Positions 39,611 to 47,883 of a DNA stretch of 64,000 bases are shown piece by piece. The DNA comes from AC-32 sp963716865. Its GTDB lineage: Bacteria; Actinomycetota; Thermoleophilia; Gaiellales; Gaiellaceae. The position numbers and the translations under genes were made by a program. Position 1 is the first letter of the stretch. Every line of letters starts with the position of its first letter. Location: contig CAVQUF010000001.1 in the NCBI GenBank assembly GCA_963716865.1, forward strand, positions 248,001 to 312,000, in the 5' to 3' direction. Under the pieces are notes generated by a model. That model did no database searches and was not told the DNA's origin. It was given only the letters and a program-made list of their open reading frames with translations.

Positions 39611-41109
39611 GCGCGACGGACCCGAGAAGCCCGCCCGAGCTAAGCCCGCTCCGCCGTTCGATGATCTCCGGCGTCCGCTGGGGCACGGTGTCCGCGGGCG
39701 TCCTGTTCGTGCTCAGCCTCCTGCAGACGGTCGTGCTCGCGCGCCTGCTCACGCCGCGCGACTTCGGGCTGATGGCCGCGTCGCTGGTGGTGATCGGCCT
39801 CGCGCGGGCCTTCGCCGACCTCGGCCTCTCGAGCGCGATCGTCGCGAAGCAGATGCGCCACCCCAACACGCTCTCGAGCCTCTACTGGGCGAGCATCATC
39901 TCGGGGGTCGTCGTGTTCGGGATCGTGCTGGCGATCATGCCGCTGATGGTGCGGTTCTTCCGCGAGCCGGAGCTCTACCACATCCTCCCGTGGGCGGCGC
40001 TCTCGTTCGTGCTCATCCCGATCGGCCAGCAGTTCCAGATGCTGCTGCAGATGGACTTGCAGGTCTCCCGTCTCGTGAAGGTCGACATGCTCTCGGCGGC
40101 GGTGTCGCTCGTGGTCGCCGTCGGCGCCGCGGTCGCGGGCGCCGGCGCGCTGTCGCTCGTCATCGGGTACCTCGCCCGTGTCGGGGTGACGTCGCCGCTG
40201 TTCGCGACGTGGGGCTGGAGGAACGCGCGGCCCCGGCTTCCGACTTCGACGAGCCGACCTCGACGGGTACCTCGGCTTCGGGCTCTACCAGATGGGCGAG
40301 CGGATGGTGAACTTCCTCTCGGCCAACGTCGACTACCTGCTCGTCGGCCACTACCTCGGGCCCAGCGCGCTCGGCTCGTACTCGATCGCCTACCAGGTCG
40401 TCGTCAAGCCGGTCTTCGAGTTCAATCCGATCCTTACGCGCGTCTCCTTCCCGGCCTTCGCGAAGAAGCAGCACGACGACGAGGCGCTCGCACGCGGCTA
40501 CGTCGAGGTGATCCGACTGATCGCGTTCGTCGTCGTGCCGATGATGGCTGCCGTCGCCGCTCTCGCTCCGGTTCTCGTTCCGGTGGTGTTCGGGAAGCAG
40601 TGGGACGCGTCGATCGTGCTGCTGCAGATTCTCGCCATCGTCGGCGTCACACGCTCGCTGACCAGCCCGGTCGGCGACCTCATCCTCGCGAAGGGCCGCC
40701 CCGATCTCTAGTTCAAGATCAACGCCTTGCTGCTCGCGACGATGACGATCGCGCTGTACCTGGCGGTGCACGTCGGCGTCGTCGCAGTGGCGTCGCGTCC
40801 TCCGCGGTGAACACGCTCGACTTCTTCTTCTTCCTGTTCGTCGTGACGGCCCTGACCGGGATGCGGCAGACGCGCTACTGGGGCGCGCTGCGCTGGACGT
40901 TCGTGAACTCGGCGGCGGCCGCCGCCGCGATGCTCGGCGTGCGGATGCTGCTCGAGCCGCATCTGGGCGAGAGCGCCCTCGTGCTCCTCGCCGCGACCGC
41001 GGCCGGCGTGATCACGTACCTCGGGCTCGCCCTCGTCTACGAGCGGCGGTACATCCTGCAGATGCTCTCGATGCTCCGTCCGCTCCGCGTGGCCGACCCT
41101 TCAACCTGA
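39607..41109 (+). CDS. Wzx-type polysaccharide flippase (MOP superfamily), frameshift pair and in-frame TAG
   Basis: About 500 residues with 12-14 hydrophobic segments. The start SMISGVRWGTVSAGVLFVLS and ARLLTPRDFGLMAASLVVIG is typical of polysaccharide_synt family exporters. A shift near 40245 moves to another frame (GYLGFGLYQMGERMVNFLSA...), and a shift near 40790 returns. Between them TAG 40709-40711 interrupts GRPDL-FKINALLLA. The function would be flipping the undecaprenyl-linked repeat unit. If the sequence is right the protein is dead; more likely some breaks are base-calling errors. It overlaps the convergent GT4 gene by 9 bp. Confidence 0.72.
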   Translation: MSATDPRSPPELSPLRRSMISGVRWGTVSAGVLFVLSLLQTVVLARLLTPRDFGLMAASLVVIGLARAFADLGLSSAIVAKQMRHPNTLSSLYWASIISGVVVFGIVLAIMPLMVRFFREPELYHILPWAALSFVLIPIGQQFQMLLQMDLQVSRLVKVDMLSAAVSLVVAVGAAVAGAGALSLVIGYLARVGVTSPLFATWGWRNARPRLPTSTSRPRRVPRLRALPDGRADGELPLGQRRLPARRPLPRAQRARLVLDRLPGRRQAGLRVQSDPYARLLPGLREEAARRRGARTRLRRGDPTDRVRRRADDGCRRRSRSGSRSGGVREAVGRVDRAAADSRHRRRHTLADQPGRRPHPREGPPRSLVQDQRLAARDDDDRAVPGGARRRRRSGVASSAVNTLDFFFFLFVVTALTGMRQTRYWGALRWTFVNSAAAAAAMLGVRMLLEPHLGESALVLLAATAAGVITYLGLALVYERRYILQMLSMLRPLRVADPST

Positions 41110-42369
41110 ATGGCGCCTTCGCAGCGCCGCTCGCCCGGCGAGCTCCCGGTAGGCCTCGATCTGCTGCTCGATCAGGATCGCCGCGTCGTAGTGGCTCTTG
41201 ACGTGCCGGAGCCCGGCCTCGCTCATCGCGGGGAGCAGCTCCGTGTGCTCGGACAGGTACACGAGGCGATCACCGAGCGCCTGCCAGTCGCCCTCCTCGA
41301 CGACGAAGCCGTTCAGCCCGTCGAGAACCTGCTCGGGGAGCCCGGAGTGGCGGGTCGTGACGACCGGGAGACCGCACGCGAGCGCCTGGGTGACGATCGT
41401 GTTCACGCGCTACTCCATGTCCCCGTTGGACGCCGTCTTGGACGGCTGGACGAGCACGTGCTTGTCGGCGAGATGATCGATCAGCTTCTCGACCGGGAGG
41501 TACCCCTCGAACCGCACCATGCCGTCGAGGCCGAGAGAGGAGTCCAGCGCGTGGAGGTCGGGCTCGAGCGGGCCGCCGCCGACGATCGAGCACGTCACCG
41601 GGCGGTTGGAGCGGTCCTTCACGATTGCGAGCGCGCGCAGCAGGTCGTCGAAGCCTTTCTTCTCGACGAACCGACCGACGGAGACGAGGCGCAGCTCCTC
41701 GCCCTGCGCGACCTCGCGCGGCCGGAACGGGTACTCGCCGACCTCGACGCTCACCGGGTGTACCCGGACCTGGTCGCCCGGGAACCCGTGGGCGACCACG
41801 CGGCGCTTCATGTCCTCGGACATGACGAAGTACAGGGAGCAGGCCTCCTGGAGCCGGTCGTAGAAGTCGGGCGGCTTGTCCACGAAGACCTTGCTCACGT
41901 CCACGCCGTAGAACGTCGTGAGGAGCTCGCCGGAGATGCCCGCGACCTCGCGCACCCAGACGAACTCGCGAGCGACGGTGCCGAAGTGGCAGTGAACGAC
42001 ATCGTAGTCGCGTCCGGCGATCGGCTCCGCCCAGTGGAGAAGCTTCAGCGCCAGGGCCTCGCGGCCGTACCGGCGCACGTTCACCGCACGCATGAACGCG
42101 GGCCGGTCGCGGCGGACGAGGCGGACCGCCTTCGGCACCGCTGCGGCGAGGCGCGCGACCTTCGGGATCGGATAGTCGAGGTAGCGCACGCGCGAGCCCA
42201 TGTCGTGGTCGAAATAGCGTTGCGAGACGAACGCCTCGTCCCCGCGATCGAAGGAGTAGATGTCGACGTGGATCCCACGCTCGTCGAGGTCGGCGATCTG
42301 GTCGATGATGAACGTCTCGGAGACGAGCGGGAAGACGCCCACGACGAACGCGATCCGCAGCTCGCTCAC
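41101..42369 (-). CDS. Family 4 glycosyltransferase with in-frame TAG
   Basis: GTG 42369 opens MSELRIAFVVGVFPLVSETF, a typical start of GT4 enzymes of the WcaL/AmsK type. DVVHCHFGTVAREFVW and YGVDVSKVF follow, then LVSVGRFVEKKGFDDLLRAL in the donor domain and SKTASNGDME. A TAG at 41410-41412 then interrupts the E-containing donor loop, and the same frame continues as RVNTIVTQALACGLPVVTTR to TGA 41101. The interrupted position is normally a glycine in this family. Without readthrough the C-terminal 103 residues would be lost. Confidence 0.75.
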
Positions 42370-42446
42370 GTTCTCACTGTACGCAACCTCCCAGGAGAAG
42401 AACCAGCGCCCGCGAACCCGGCGCTGTGGCCGCTGGAGACCGCTCG

Positions 42447-43448
42447 ATGATCGCACCCGATCTCGCAGACGTCTTCCGCGGCAAGCGCGTACTGATCACC
42501 GGGGGCCTCGGCTTCATCGGCTCCAACCTCGCGCGGGAGCTGGTCGAGGCCGGCAGCGACGTCGTCCTGATCGACTCGCTCATCCCGGAGTACGGAGGGA
42601 GCCTCGACAACATCGAGGGGATCGAGGACCGGCTGCGCGTCAACATCTCGGACGTCCGGGACGAGCACAGCCTCTCGTACCTCGTCCAGGGCCGAGACGT
42701 CCTGTTCAACCTCGCGGGGCAGACCAGTCACCTCGACTCGATGGAGAACCCGTATACCGACCTCGAGATCAACTGCCGCAGCCAGCTCTCGATCCTCGAG
42801 GCCTGCCGCCGGTACAACCCGGAGATCCGCGTCGTCTTCGCCGGTACGCGCCAGATCTACGGGCGGCCCGAGTACCTGCCCGTGGACGAGCGGCACCCGC
42901 TCAGCCCGGTGGACGTGAACGGGATCAACAAGACCGCGGGCGAGTGGTACCACCTGCTCTACGGAGAGCTCTACGGGATCCCCGTGACCGTCCTGCGGCT
43001 GACGAACACCTACGGGCCCCGGATGCGGGTCAAGGACGCGCGGCAGACGTTCCTCGGCTACTGGTTCCGGCTCGCGATCGACGGCGAGGAGATCCAGGTC
43101 TGGGGCGATGGGGAGCAGAAGCGCGACTTCAACTACGTGGACGACGCCGTGCGTGCGTTCCTGCTCGCGGCCGTGCGGGACGAGGCGGTCGGCAGGATCT
43201 ACAACCTCGGCGACGACGAGATCGTGACGCTGAAGGACCTCGCGCAGCTCGTCGTCGCCGCGAACGGCAGCGGCAGCTTCCGCATCGTGCCTTTCCCTCC
43301 CGACCGCAAGGCGATCGACATCGGCGACTACTACGGCAACCACGGACGGATCCGCGCGGAGCTGGGCTGGACGCCGGGCGTGAAGCTGGCCGAGGGCATC
43401 GAGCGCTCGCTCGACTTCTACAGGCAGCACGGACGCGCCTACTGGTAG
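42447..43448 (+). CDS. NAD-dependent sugar epimerase/dehydratase (extended SDR)
   Basis: 333 residues from ATG 42447. VLITGGLGFIGSNLARELVE holds the GxxGxxG NAD site, LIDSLIP the acidic ribose-binding position, and RLTNTYGPRM and QVWGDGEQKRDFNYVDDAV the nucleotide-sugar part. The usual YxxxK catalytic pair appears as NGINK, so asparagine stands where tyrosine is expected. Relatives with VNGINK exist in my recollection of the family, so it may be a natural variant. It probably interconverts a UDP- or GDP-sugar for the polymer. It is followed by a DegT aminotransferase after 13 bp. Confidence 0.8.
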   Translation: MIAPDLADVFRGKRVLITGGLGFIGSNLARELVEAGSDVVLIDSLIPEYGGSLDNIEGIEDRLRVNISDVRDEHSLSYLVQGRDVLFNLAGQTSHLDSMENPYTDLEINCRSQLSILEACRRYNPEIRVVFAGTRQIYGRPEYLPVDERHPLSPVDVNGINKTAGEWYHLLYGELYGIPVTVLRLTNTYGPRMRVKDARQTFLGYWFRLAIDGEEIQVWGDGEQKRDFNYVDDAVRAFLLAAVRDEAVGRIYNLGDDEIVTLKDLAQLVVAANGSGSFRIVPFPPDRKAIDIGDYYGNHGRIRAELGWTPGVKLAEGIERSLDFYRQHGRAYW

Positions 43449-43461
43449 CAGGGAGCACGGC

Positions 43462-44568
43462 TTGACGACAACCGTCCCTTTCCTGGACCTCAGACGCCAT
43501 GTCGCGGCCATCCGCGACGACCTCGACCGCGCGCTGGGACGTGTCCTCGACGGCGGCCAGTTCGTGTTCGGCACGCCGCTGGACGAGTTCGAGGACGCGT
43601 TCGCGGCCTACTGCCGAGCTCCCCAGGCAGTCGGGGTCGCGTCCGGGACCGAGGCGATCACGATCGCGTTGCAGGCGGTCGGCGTCGGCGAGGGCGACGA
43701 GGTAATCACTGCCGCCAACACCTGTGTGCCGACGGTGGCCGGGATCGAGGCAAGCGGGGCGGCGGCCGTCCTCGCGGACGTGGACGAGGAGACCTATACG
43801 CTCGATGTCGCCGCGCTCGATGCACTCGTGGCCGAGCGGACCCGTGCGATCGTGCCCGTGCACCTCTACGGGCAGTGCGCCGACCTCGACCCCATCCTGG
43901 AGCTCGCGCGCCGCCACGGCCTCAAGGTGGTCGAGGACGCCGCGCAGGCCGTCGGGGCCGAGTACCACGGGCGCCGGGCCGGGTCGATCGGGGATGCCGC
44001 AGCCTTCAGCTTCTACCCGACGAAGAACCTGGGCGCGCTCGGAGACGCGGGCGCCGTGGTGACGACCGACCCGGAGACCGCCGAGCGGGCCCGCCTCTTG
44101 CGGAACTACGGCGAGCAGTCCAAGTACGACTCGGTCCGCCGGGGCTGGAACAGCCGGCTCGACACGATGCAGGCGGCGATCCTGAGCGCGAAGCTCGTGC
44201 ACCTCGAGGCGTGGACAGAGCGCCGCCGAGAGATCGCGGCCTGGTACGACGCCGCGCTCGCGGACACGTCAGTGGTCACCCCCAGGGCCGCGCCCGGGAT
44301 GCGGCACGCATACCACCTCTACGTCGTGCGGGTGCAGGACAGGCCGATGGTCCAGGAACGGCTCCAGGCCGAGGGCGTTGGCACGCTGATCCACTACCCG
44401 CGGCCCGTGCACAAGCATCCGGCCTACGCGGGGCTCGCGGCGCCCGACGGCCGCCTGGTGACGAGCGAGCGCCTCGCAGACGAGGTCCTCAGCCTCCCGC
44501 TCTACCCCGAGCTCACGGACGACGAGGTCGAGATCGTCGCCGACGCCGTCCGGCGCGTCGTCGGCTAG
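43462..44568 (+). CDS. DegT/DnrJ/EryC1/StrS aminotransferase 1
   Basis: 368 residues from TTG 43462. PFLDLRRHVAAIRDDLDRAL at the start, GVASGTEAITIAL for PLP phosphate binding, EDAAQAVGAEY (Asp of PLP), and SFYPTKNLGALGDAG with the Schiff-base lysine. It transfers an amino group to a keto nucleotide sugar using glutamate. It sits just after the SDR gene and may act on that product. Its TAG is the palindrome CTAG (44565-44568), which also holds the stop of the convergent acetyltransferase gene. Confidence 0.88.
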   Translation: MTTTVPFLDLRRHVAAIRDDLDRALGRVLDGGQFVFGTPLDEFEDAFAAYCRAPQAVGVASGTEAITIALQAVGVGEGDEVITAANTCVPTVAGIEASGAAAVLADVDEETYTLDVAALDALVAERTRAIVPVHLYGQCADLDPILELARRHGLKVVEDAAQAVGAEYHGRRAGSIGDAAAFSFYPTKNLGALGDAGAVVTTDPETAERARLLRNYGEQSKYDSVRRGWNSRLDTMQAAILSAKLVHLEAWTERRREIAAWYDAALADTSVVTPRAAPGMRHAYHLYVVRVQDRPMVQERLQAEGVGTLIHYPRPVHKHPAYAGLAAPDGRLVTSERLADEVLSLPLYPELTDDEVEIVADAVRRVVG

Positions 44569-45056
44569 CCGCGCGTCACGCGCGCAGGCACGCCTGCGAC
44601 CACAGCGCCCGCAGGAACGTCGTTCGTGACGACGGCGCCCGCGCCGACGAGGGCGCCCTCGCCGATCCGCACCCCGCCGAGCACGATCGCGCCGGAGCCG
44701 ATCGCCGCACGGCGCTCGACCACCGTCGCGAGGAGCGACCAGTCCTCGTCGGTCTGGAGCTCGCCGTCCTCGGTCGTGGCCCGCGGGAACTTGTCGTTGA
44801 TGAACATCACGCCGTGCCCGACGAAGACCTCGTCCTCGATCGTCACGCCGTCGCAGACGAACGTGTGGCTCTGGATCTTGCAGCGAGCGCCGATGGACGC
44901 GCCGCGCTGCACCTCCACGTACGGCCCGATCCGCGTCCCGTCACCGACCGAGCACCCGTAGAGGTTCGAGAACGGGAACACGACGACGTCATCGCCGAAC
45001 GAGACGTCGTTGATCAGTCGGTAGGGCGCGTCGTTGACCGGGGTGCTACCCGCCAT
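44565..45056 (-). CDS. Hexapeptide-repeat sugar N-acetyltransferase (WbpD/WlbB-like)
   Basis: 163 residues from ATG 45056, almost entirely left-handed beta-helix hexads: VGDGTRIGPYVEVQRGASIG, CKIQSHTFVCDGVTIED, VFVGHGVMFINDKFPRA, ending GAGAVVTNDVPAGAVVAGVP. The CKIQ and VxVGxxVMFxN segments and the length resemble WbpD/WlbB, which acetylate the 3-amino group of UDP-GlcNAc3NA. It overlaps the DegT aminotransferase 2 gene by 11 bp, and the aminotransferase/acetyltransferase pair acts in succession in that pathway. Other amino-sugar substrates are possible. Confidence 0.8.
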   Translation of the reverse strand: MAGSTPVNDAPYRLINDVSFGDDVVVFPFSNLYGCSVGDGTRIGPYVEVQRGASIGARCKIQSHTFVCDGVTIEDEVFVGHGVMFINDKFPRATTEDGELQTDEDWSLLATVVERRAAIGSGAIVLGGVRIGEGALVGAGAVVTNDVPAGAVVAGVPARVTRG

Positions 45057-46185
45057 CTCCGAAGAAGGCCGCGACGCCTGCGGACGTCGCCTCGAGCTGC
45101 TCCTGCCGCATGCCGGGAAAGACCGGCAGCGACAGGCATTCGCGGGCAATCGCCTCGGCGACCGGGAAGCTGCCCTCCGCGTGGCCGAGATGCCGGTATG
45201 CGGCGGACAGGTGCGCGGGCTCGGGGTAGTGCCGGCTGGTCCCGATGCCCCGCTCCTGCAGGAAGCCCGCGAGGCCCTCCGGGTCTGCGGTCCGGATCGG
45301 GTAGACGTGCCAGACCGGGTCGCTGCTCGGGGCGACCGGAGGGAGCGCGAGGTCGCCGACGCCGTCGAGCGCCTCGCCGTAGAAGCGGGCCTGCGCCCGC
45401 CGTTCCTCGTTCCAGCCGTCGAGCAGCGGAAGCTTGTGGGAGAGCGCGATCGCCTGGATCGTGTCGAGGCGTGCCGTGTAGCCCTCGAGCTCGTGCCGGT
45501 ACTTCGCGCGCTGGCCGTGCTCGCGGAGGGCGCGAACGGCCCCGGCGAGCTCGTCGTCGGCGGTGACAAGCGCCCCGGCGTCCCCGAACGCCCCGAGGTT
45601 CTTGCTCGGGTAGAAGCTGAACGCCGCCGCCCGTCCGGCCGAGCCGGCGCCGATCCCGTCGCGCGTCGCGCCGTGCGCCTGGCAGGCGTCCTCGACGATC
45701 ACGAGCTCGTGCCGTGCCGCGACCTCGAGGAGCGCGCGCATGTCGGAGAGCTGGCCGTAGAGGTGGACGGGAAGCAGGAACCTGGTTCGCGGCATGACCG
45801 CGGCCTCGGCCGCCTCCGGGTCGAGGTTGTAGTCGGTCTCCGAGGCGTCCGCCGGCACCGGCACGCCGCCCGCCTGCGTGACGGCCTCGAACGTCGCGAT
45901 GAACGTGTCCGCCGGGACGATCACCTCGTCGCCGGGCTCGATGCCGGCCGCCAGGAGCGCCAGGCGCAAGGCGTCGAGCCCGCTCGCGAGCCCGATGCAG
46001 TACGGCACGCCGCAGTACCCGGCGAACTCGCGCTCGAACGCGGCCACCTGGGGCCCGTTGGTGAACTGTCCCGAGGCGATCAGCTCCGAGATCTCCGCCA
46101 GGATCGCCGCAGAGACCGGCGCGTGCGACGGCGCCAGGTCGACGAACGGGACGTGAACGCCCGCGCGAGTCTCAGATCCCGCCAT
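45046..46185 (-). CDS. DegT aminotransferase 2 (WbpE/WlbC-like)
   Basis: 379 residues from ATG 46185. VPFVDLAPSHAPVSAAIL, GLASGLDALRLAL, EDACQAHGATRDG and SFYPSKNLGAFGDAG with the PLP lysine. Overlap with the hexapeptide acetyltransferase gene and the nearby Gfo/Idh/MocA dehydrogenase match the WbpB-WbpE-WbpD set, in which this enzyme would aminate a 3-keto UDP-GlcNAc uronate. Only about 40% of residues look shared by eye with DegT aminotransferase 1, so the two probably serve different sugars. Confidence 0.85.
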   Translation of the reverse strand: MAGSETRAGVHVPFVDLAPSHAPVSAAILAEISELIASGQFTNGPQVAAFEREFAGYCGVPYCIGLASGLDALRLALLAAGIEPGDEVIVPADTFIATFEAVTQAGGVPVPADASETDYNLDPEAAEAAVMPRTRFLLPVHLYGQLSDMRALLEVAARHELVIVEDACQAHGATRDGIGAGSAGRAAAFSFYPSKNLGAFGDAGALVTADDELAGAVRALREHGQRAKYRHELEGYTARLDTIQAIALSHKLPLLDGWNEERRAQARFYGEALDGVGDLALPPVAPSSDPVWHVYPIRTADPEGLAGFLQERGIGTSRHYPEPAHLSAAYRHLGHAEGSFPVAEAIARECLSLPVFPGMRQEQLEATSAGVAAFFGDGG

Positions 46186-46231
46186 GCTCCGACATTACCC
46201 GGGCCCGATCGGCTTCGAAAGCTCCCCAGAC

Positions 46232-46302
46232 GGCTAGGTTCCCGCCCCCGCGGACAGTCTTTGCCCTCTGGCCTACGAAAGGGCAACGGGCGGCTCTACG
46301 CT
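46232..46302 (+). promoter_or_regulatory. Composite promoter-like element before the sugar-1-P transferase gene
   Basis: GGCTAGG (46232), GGCCTAC (46270) and TACGCT (46297-46302) occur at offsets 0, +38 and +65. The same three words occur at the same offsets at 48953, 48991 and 49018. TACGCT fits a -10 box of high-GC sigma-70 promoters; transcription would start about 46309 and leave a leader of about 70 bases before GTG 46378. Confidence 0.55.
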
Positions 46303-46377
46303 GGAGCGAGACGGTCGCCGAATGCGGCTTTGAATGGGGAGCGCGGAGGAGCGAGGTTTCGGATTGAGGGACGTACT

Positions 46378-47883
46378 GTGAGCACCGCGGGCGGGCTGCC
46401 TGCTGTGCCCTCGGGGGAGACGAGCGCCGCGGAAACGGGACCGACCGGGCGCCCGGGGTCGCGGCGCGGCGAGATGGTCCGGCGCCGCCTGATCGTGGCC
46501 GACGCGGTCGGCCTGGCGCTGGCCTTCCTCACGGCGGAGGTGCTCTTCAACCAGACGATCGCCGCGAGCCGGCTGACGACGACCCAGCAGTACCTGCTGT
46601 TCGTCGCGACGATCCCCGGATGGGTAATCGTCGCGAAGCTCTACCGTCTCTATGACCTCGACGACGAGCGCACCGACCACTCGACCCTCGACGACCTGGT
46701 CGGTGTCTTCCACCTCGCGACCGTCGGCGTCTGGCTCGGATTCGTGCTCACGTGGGCGTCCGGGTCGGCGAGCGCCGGCATGACGAAGCTCGTGACCTTC
46801 TGGGCGCTGGCGATCGTCCTGGTGACCGCAGGCCGCGCGGTGGCCCGCGCGACGGCGCGACGCAGTTCCTCGTACGTGCAGAACGCCGTCGTCGTGGGCG
46901 CAGGCGACGTCGGCCAGCTGGTCGCGCGCAAGATGCTCCAGCACAGGGAGTACGGGATCGACGTCGTCGGCTTCGTGGACTCGGACCCGAAGACGCTCCG
47001 CGACGACCTCGCCGGCGTGAACGTGCTCGGCTCACCCTCGGAGCTGGCGGCGATCATCGACGAGCACGACGTCGAGCGCGTCGTCGTCGCGTTCTCCGAG
47101 GACTCGCACGAGGAGACGCTCGCGACGATCCGCGAGCTGAAGAAGCTCAACGTCCAGATCGACATCGTGCCGCGCCTGTTCGAGGCGATCGGCCCGCACG
47201 TGACCGTCCACTCGATCGAGGGCGTCGCGCTCGTCGCGCTCCCGACCGCCAAGCGCTTCCCCGGGTCGCGGGCGATCAAGCGCTGCATGGACGTGGTCGG
47301 CGCAGCCGCGCTCCTGGTGCTGACGTCTCCGCTCTTCGCGTACCTCGCGTGGCGCGTCCGCCGCGACTCGCCCGGGCCCGTGCTCTTCCGGCAGACGCGG
47401 CTGGGCCAGGGCGGCCGTCCCTTCACGGTCTTGAAGTTCCGGACGATGAAGGTCGACACCGACGCGACCGCCCACCGCGAGTTCATCAAGGCGACGATGT
47501 CGTCCAGCGCCCTGCCGACCCAGAGGGGCCTCTTCAAGCTGACCCGCGAGGATGCGATCACCCCCGTCGGCCGGTTTCTCCGCGAGACGAGCCTGGACGA
47601 GCTGCCGAACCTGATCAACGTGCTGCGCGGCGAGATGTCGCTCGTCGGCCCGCGGCCCTGCCTCGAGTACGAGACCGAGTACTTCCTCCCGCATCACTTC
47701 GAGCGGTTCGACGTCCCGCAGGGCATCACGGGCCTGTGGCAGGTGACCGCCCGCGCCCATGCGACGTTCGGCGAGGCGCTCGACATGGACGTCCTCTACG
47801 CGCGCAGCTGGTCGCTTCTGCTCGACCTGAAGCTGCTGCTTCGCACCCCGCTGCACGTTCTCCGCCGGCAGGGAACCGCATGA
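46378..47883 (+). CDS. Polyprenyl-phosphate sugar-1-phosphate transferase (WbaP/exopolysaccharide initiating enzyme)
   Basis: 501 residues from GTG 46378, with GAGGG about six bases upstream. An N-terminal part has four to five membrane helices (about 30-160). A CoA-binding-like Rossmann segment NAVVVGAGDVGQLVARKM (about 168-186) follows, then a membrane re-entrant helix RCMDVVGAAALLVLTSPLFA. The C-terminal bacterial sugar transferase domain holds LKFRTMKVD, DELPNLINVLRGEMSLVGPR and GITGLWQV. It transfers a sugar-1-phosphate from a UDP-sugar to undecaprenyl phosphate at the inner face, the first step of repeat-unit assembly. It is coupled by ATGA to the next gene. Confidence 0.9.
   Translation: MSTAGGLPAVPSGETSAAETGPTGRPGSRRGEMVRRRLIVADAVGLALAFLTAEVLFNQTIAASRLTTTQQYLLFVATIPGWVIVAKLYRLYDLDDERTDHSTLDDLVGVFHLATVGVWLGFVLTWASGSASAGMTKLVTFWALAIVLVTAGRAVARATARRSSSYVQNAVVVGAGDVGQLVARKMLQHREYGIDVVGFVDSDPKTLRDDLAGVNVLGSPSELAAIIDEHDVERVVVAFSEDSHEETLATIRELKKLNVQIDIVPRLFEAIGPHVTVHSIEGVALVALPTAKRFPGSRAIKRCMDVVGAAALLVLTSPLFAYLAWRVRRDSPGPVLFRQTRLGQGGRPFTVLKFRTMKVDTDATAHREFIKATMSSSALPTQRGLFKLTREDAITPVGRFLRETSLDELPNLINVLRGEMSLVGPRPCLEYETEYFLPHHFERFDVPQGITGLWQVTARAHATFGEALDMDVLYARSWSLLLDLKLLLRTPLHVLRRQGTA

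Noticed and set aside
37429..41109. A single 1,226-residue GT4-GT2-flippase fusion protein
   Set aside because: The open frame passes through two places where a one-base shift gives natural C-termini ending in TGA that overlap a GTG start. The last third of the flippase also needs another frame. Three separate coupled genes explain it better.
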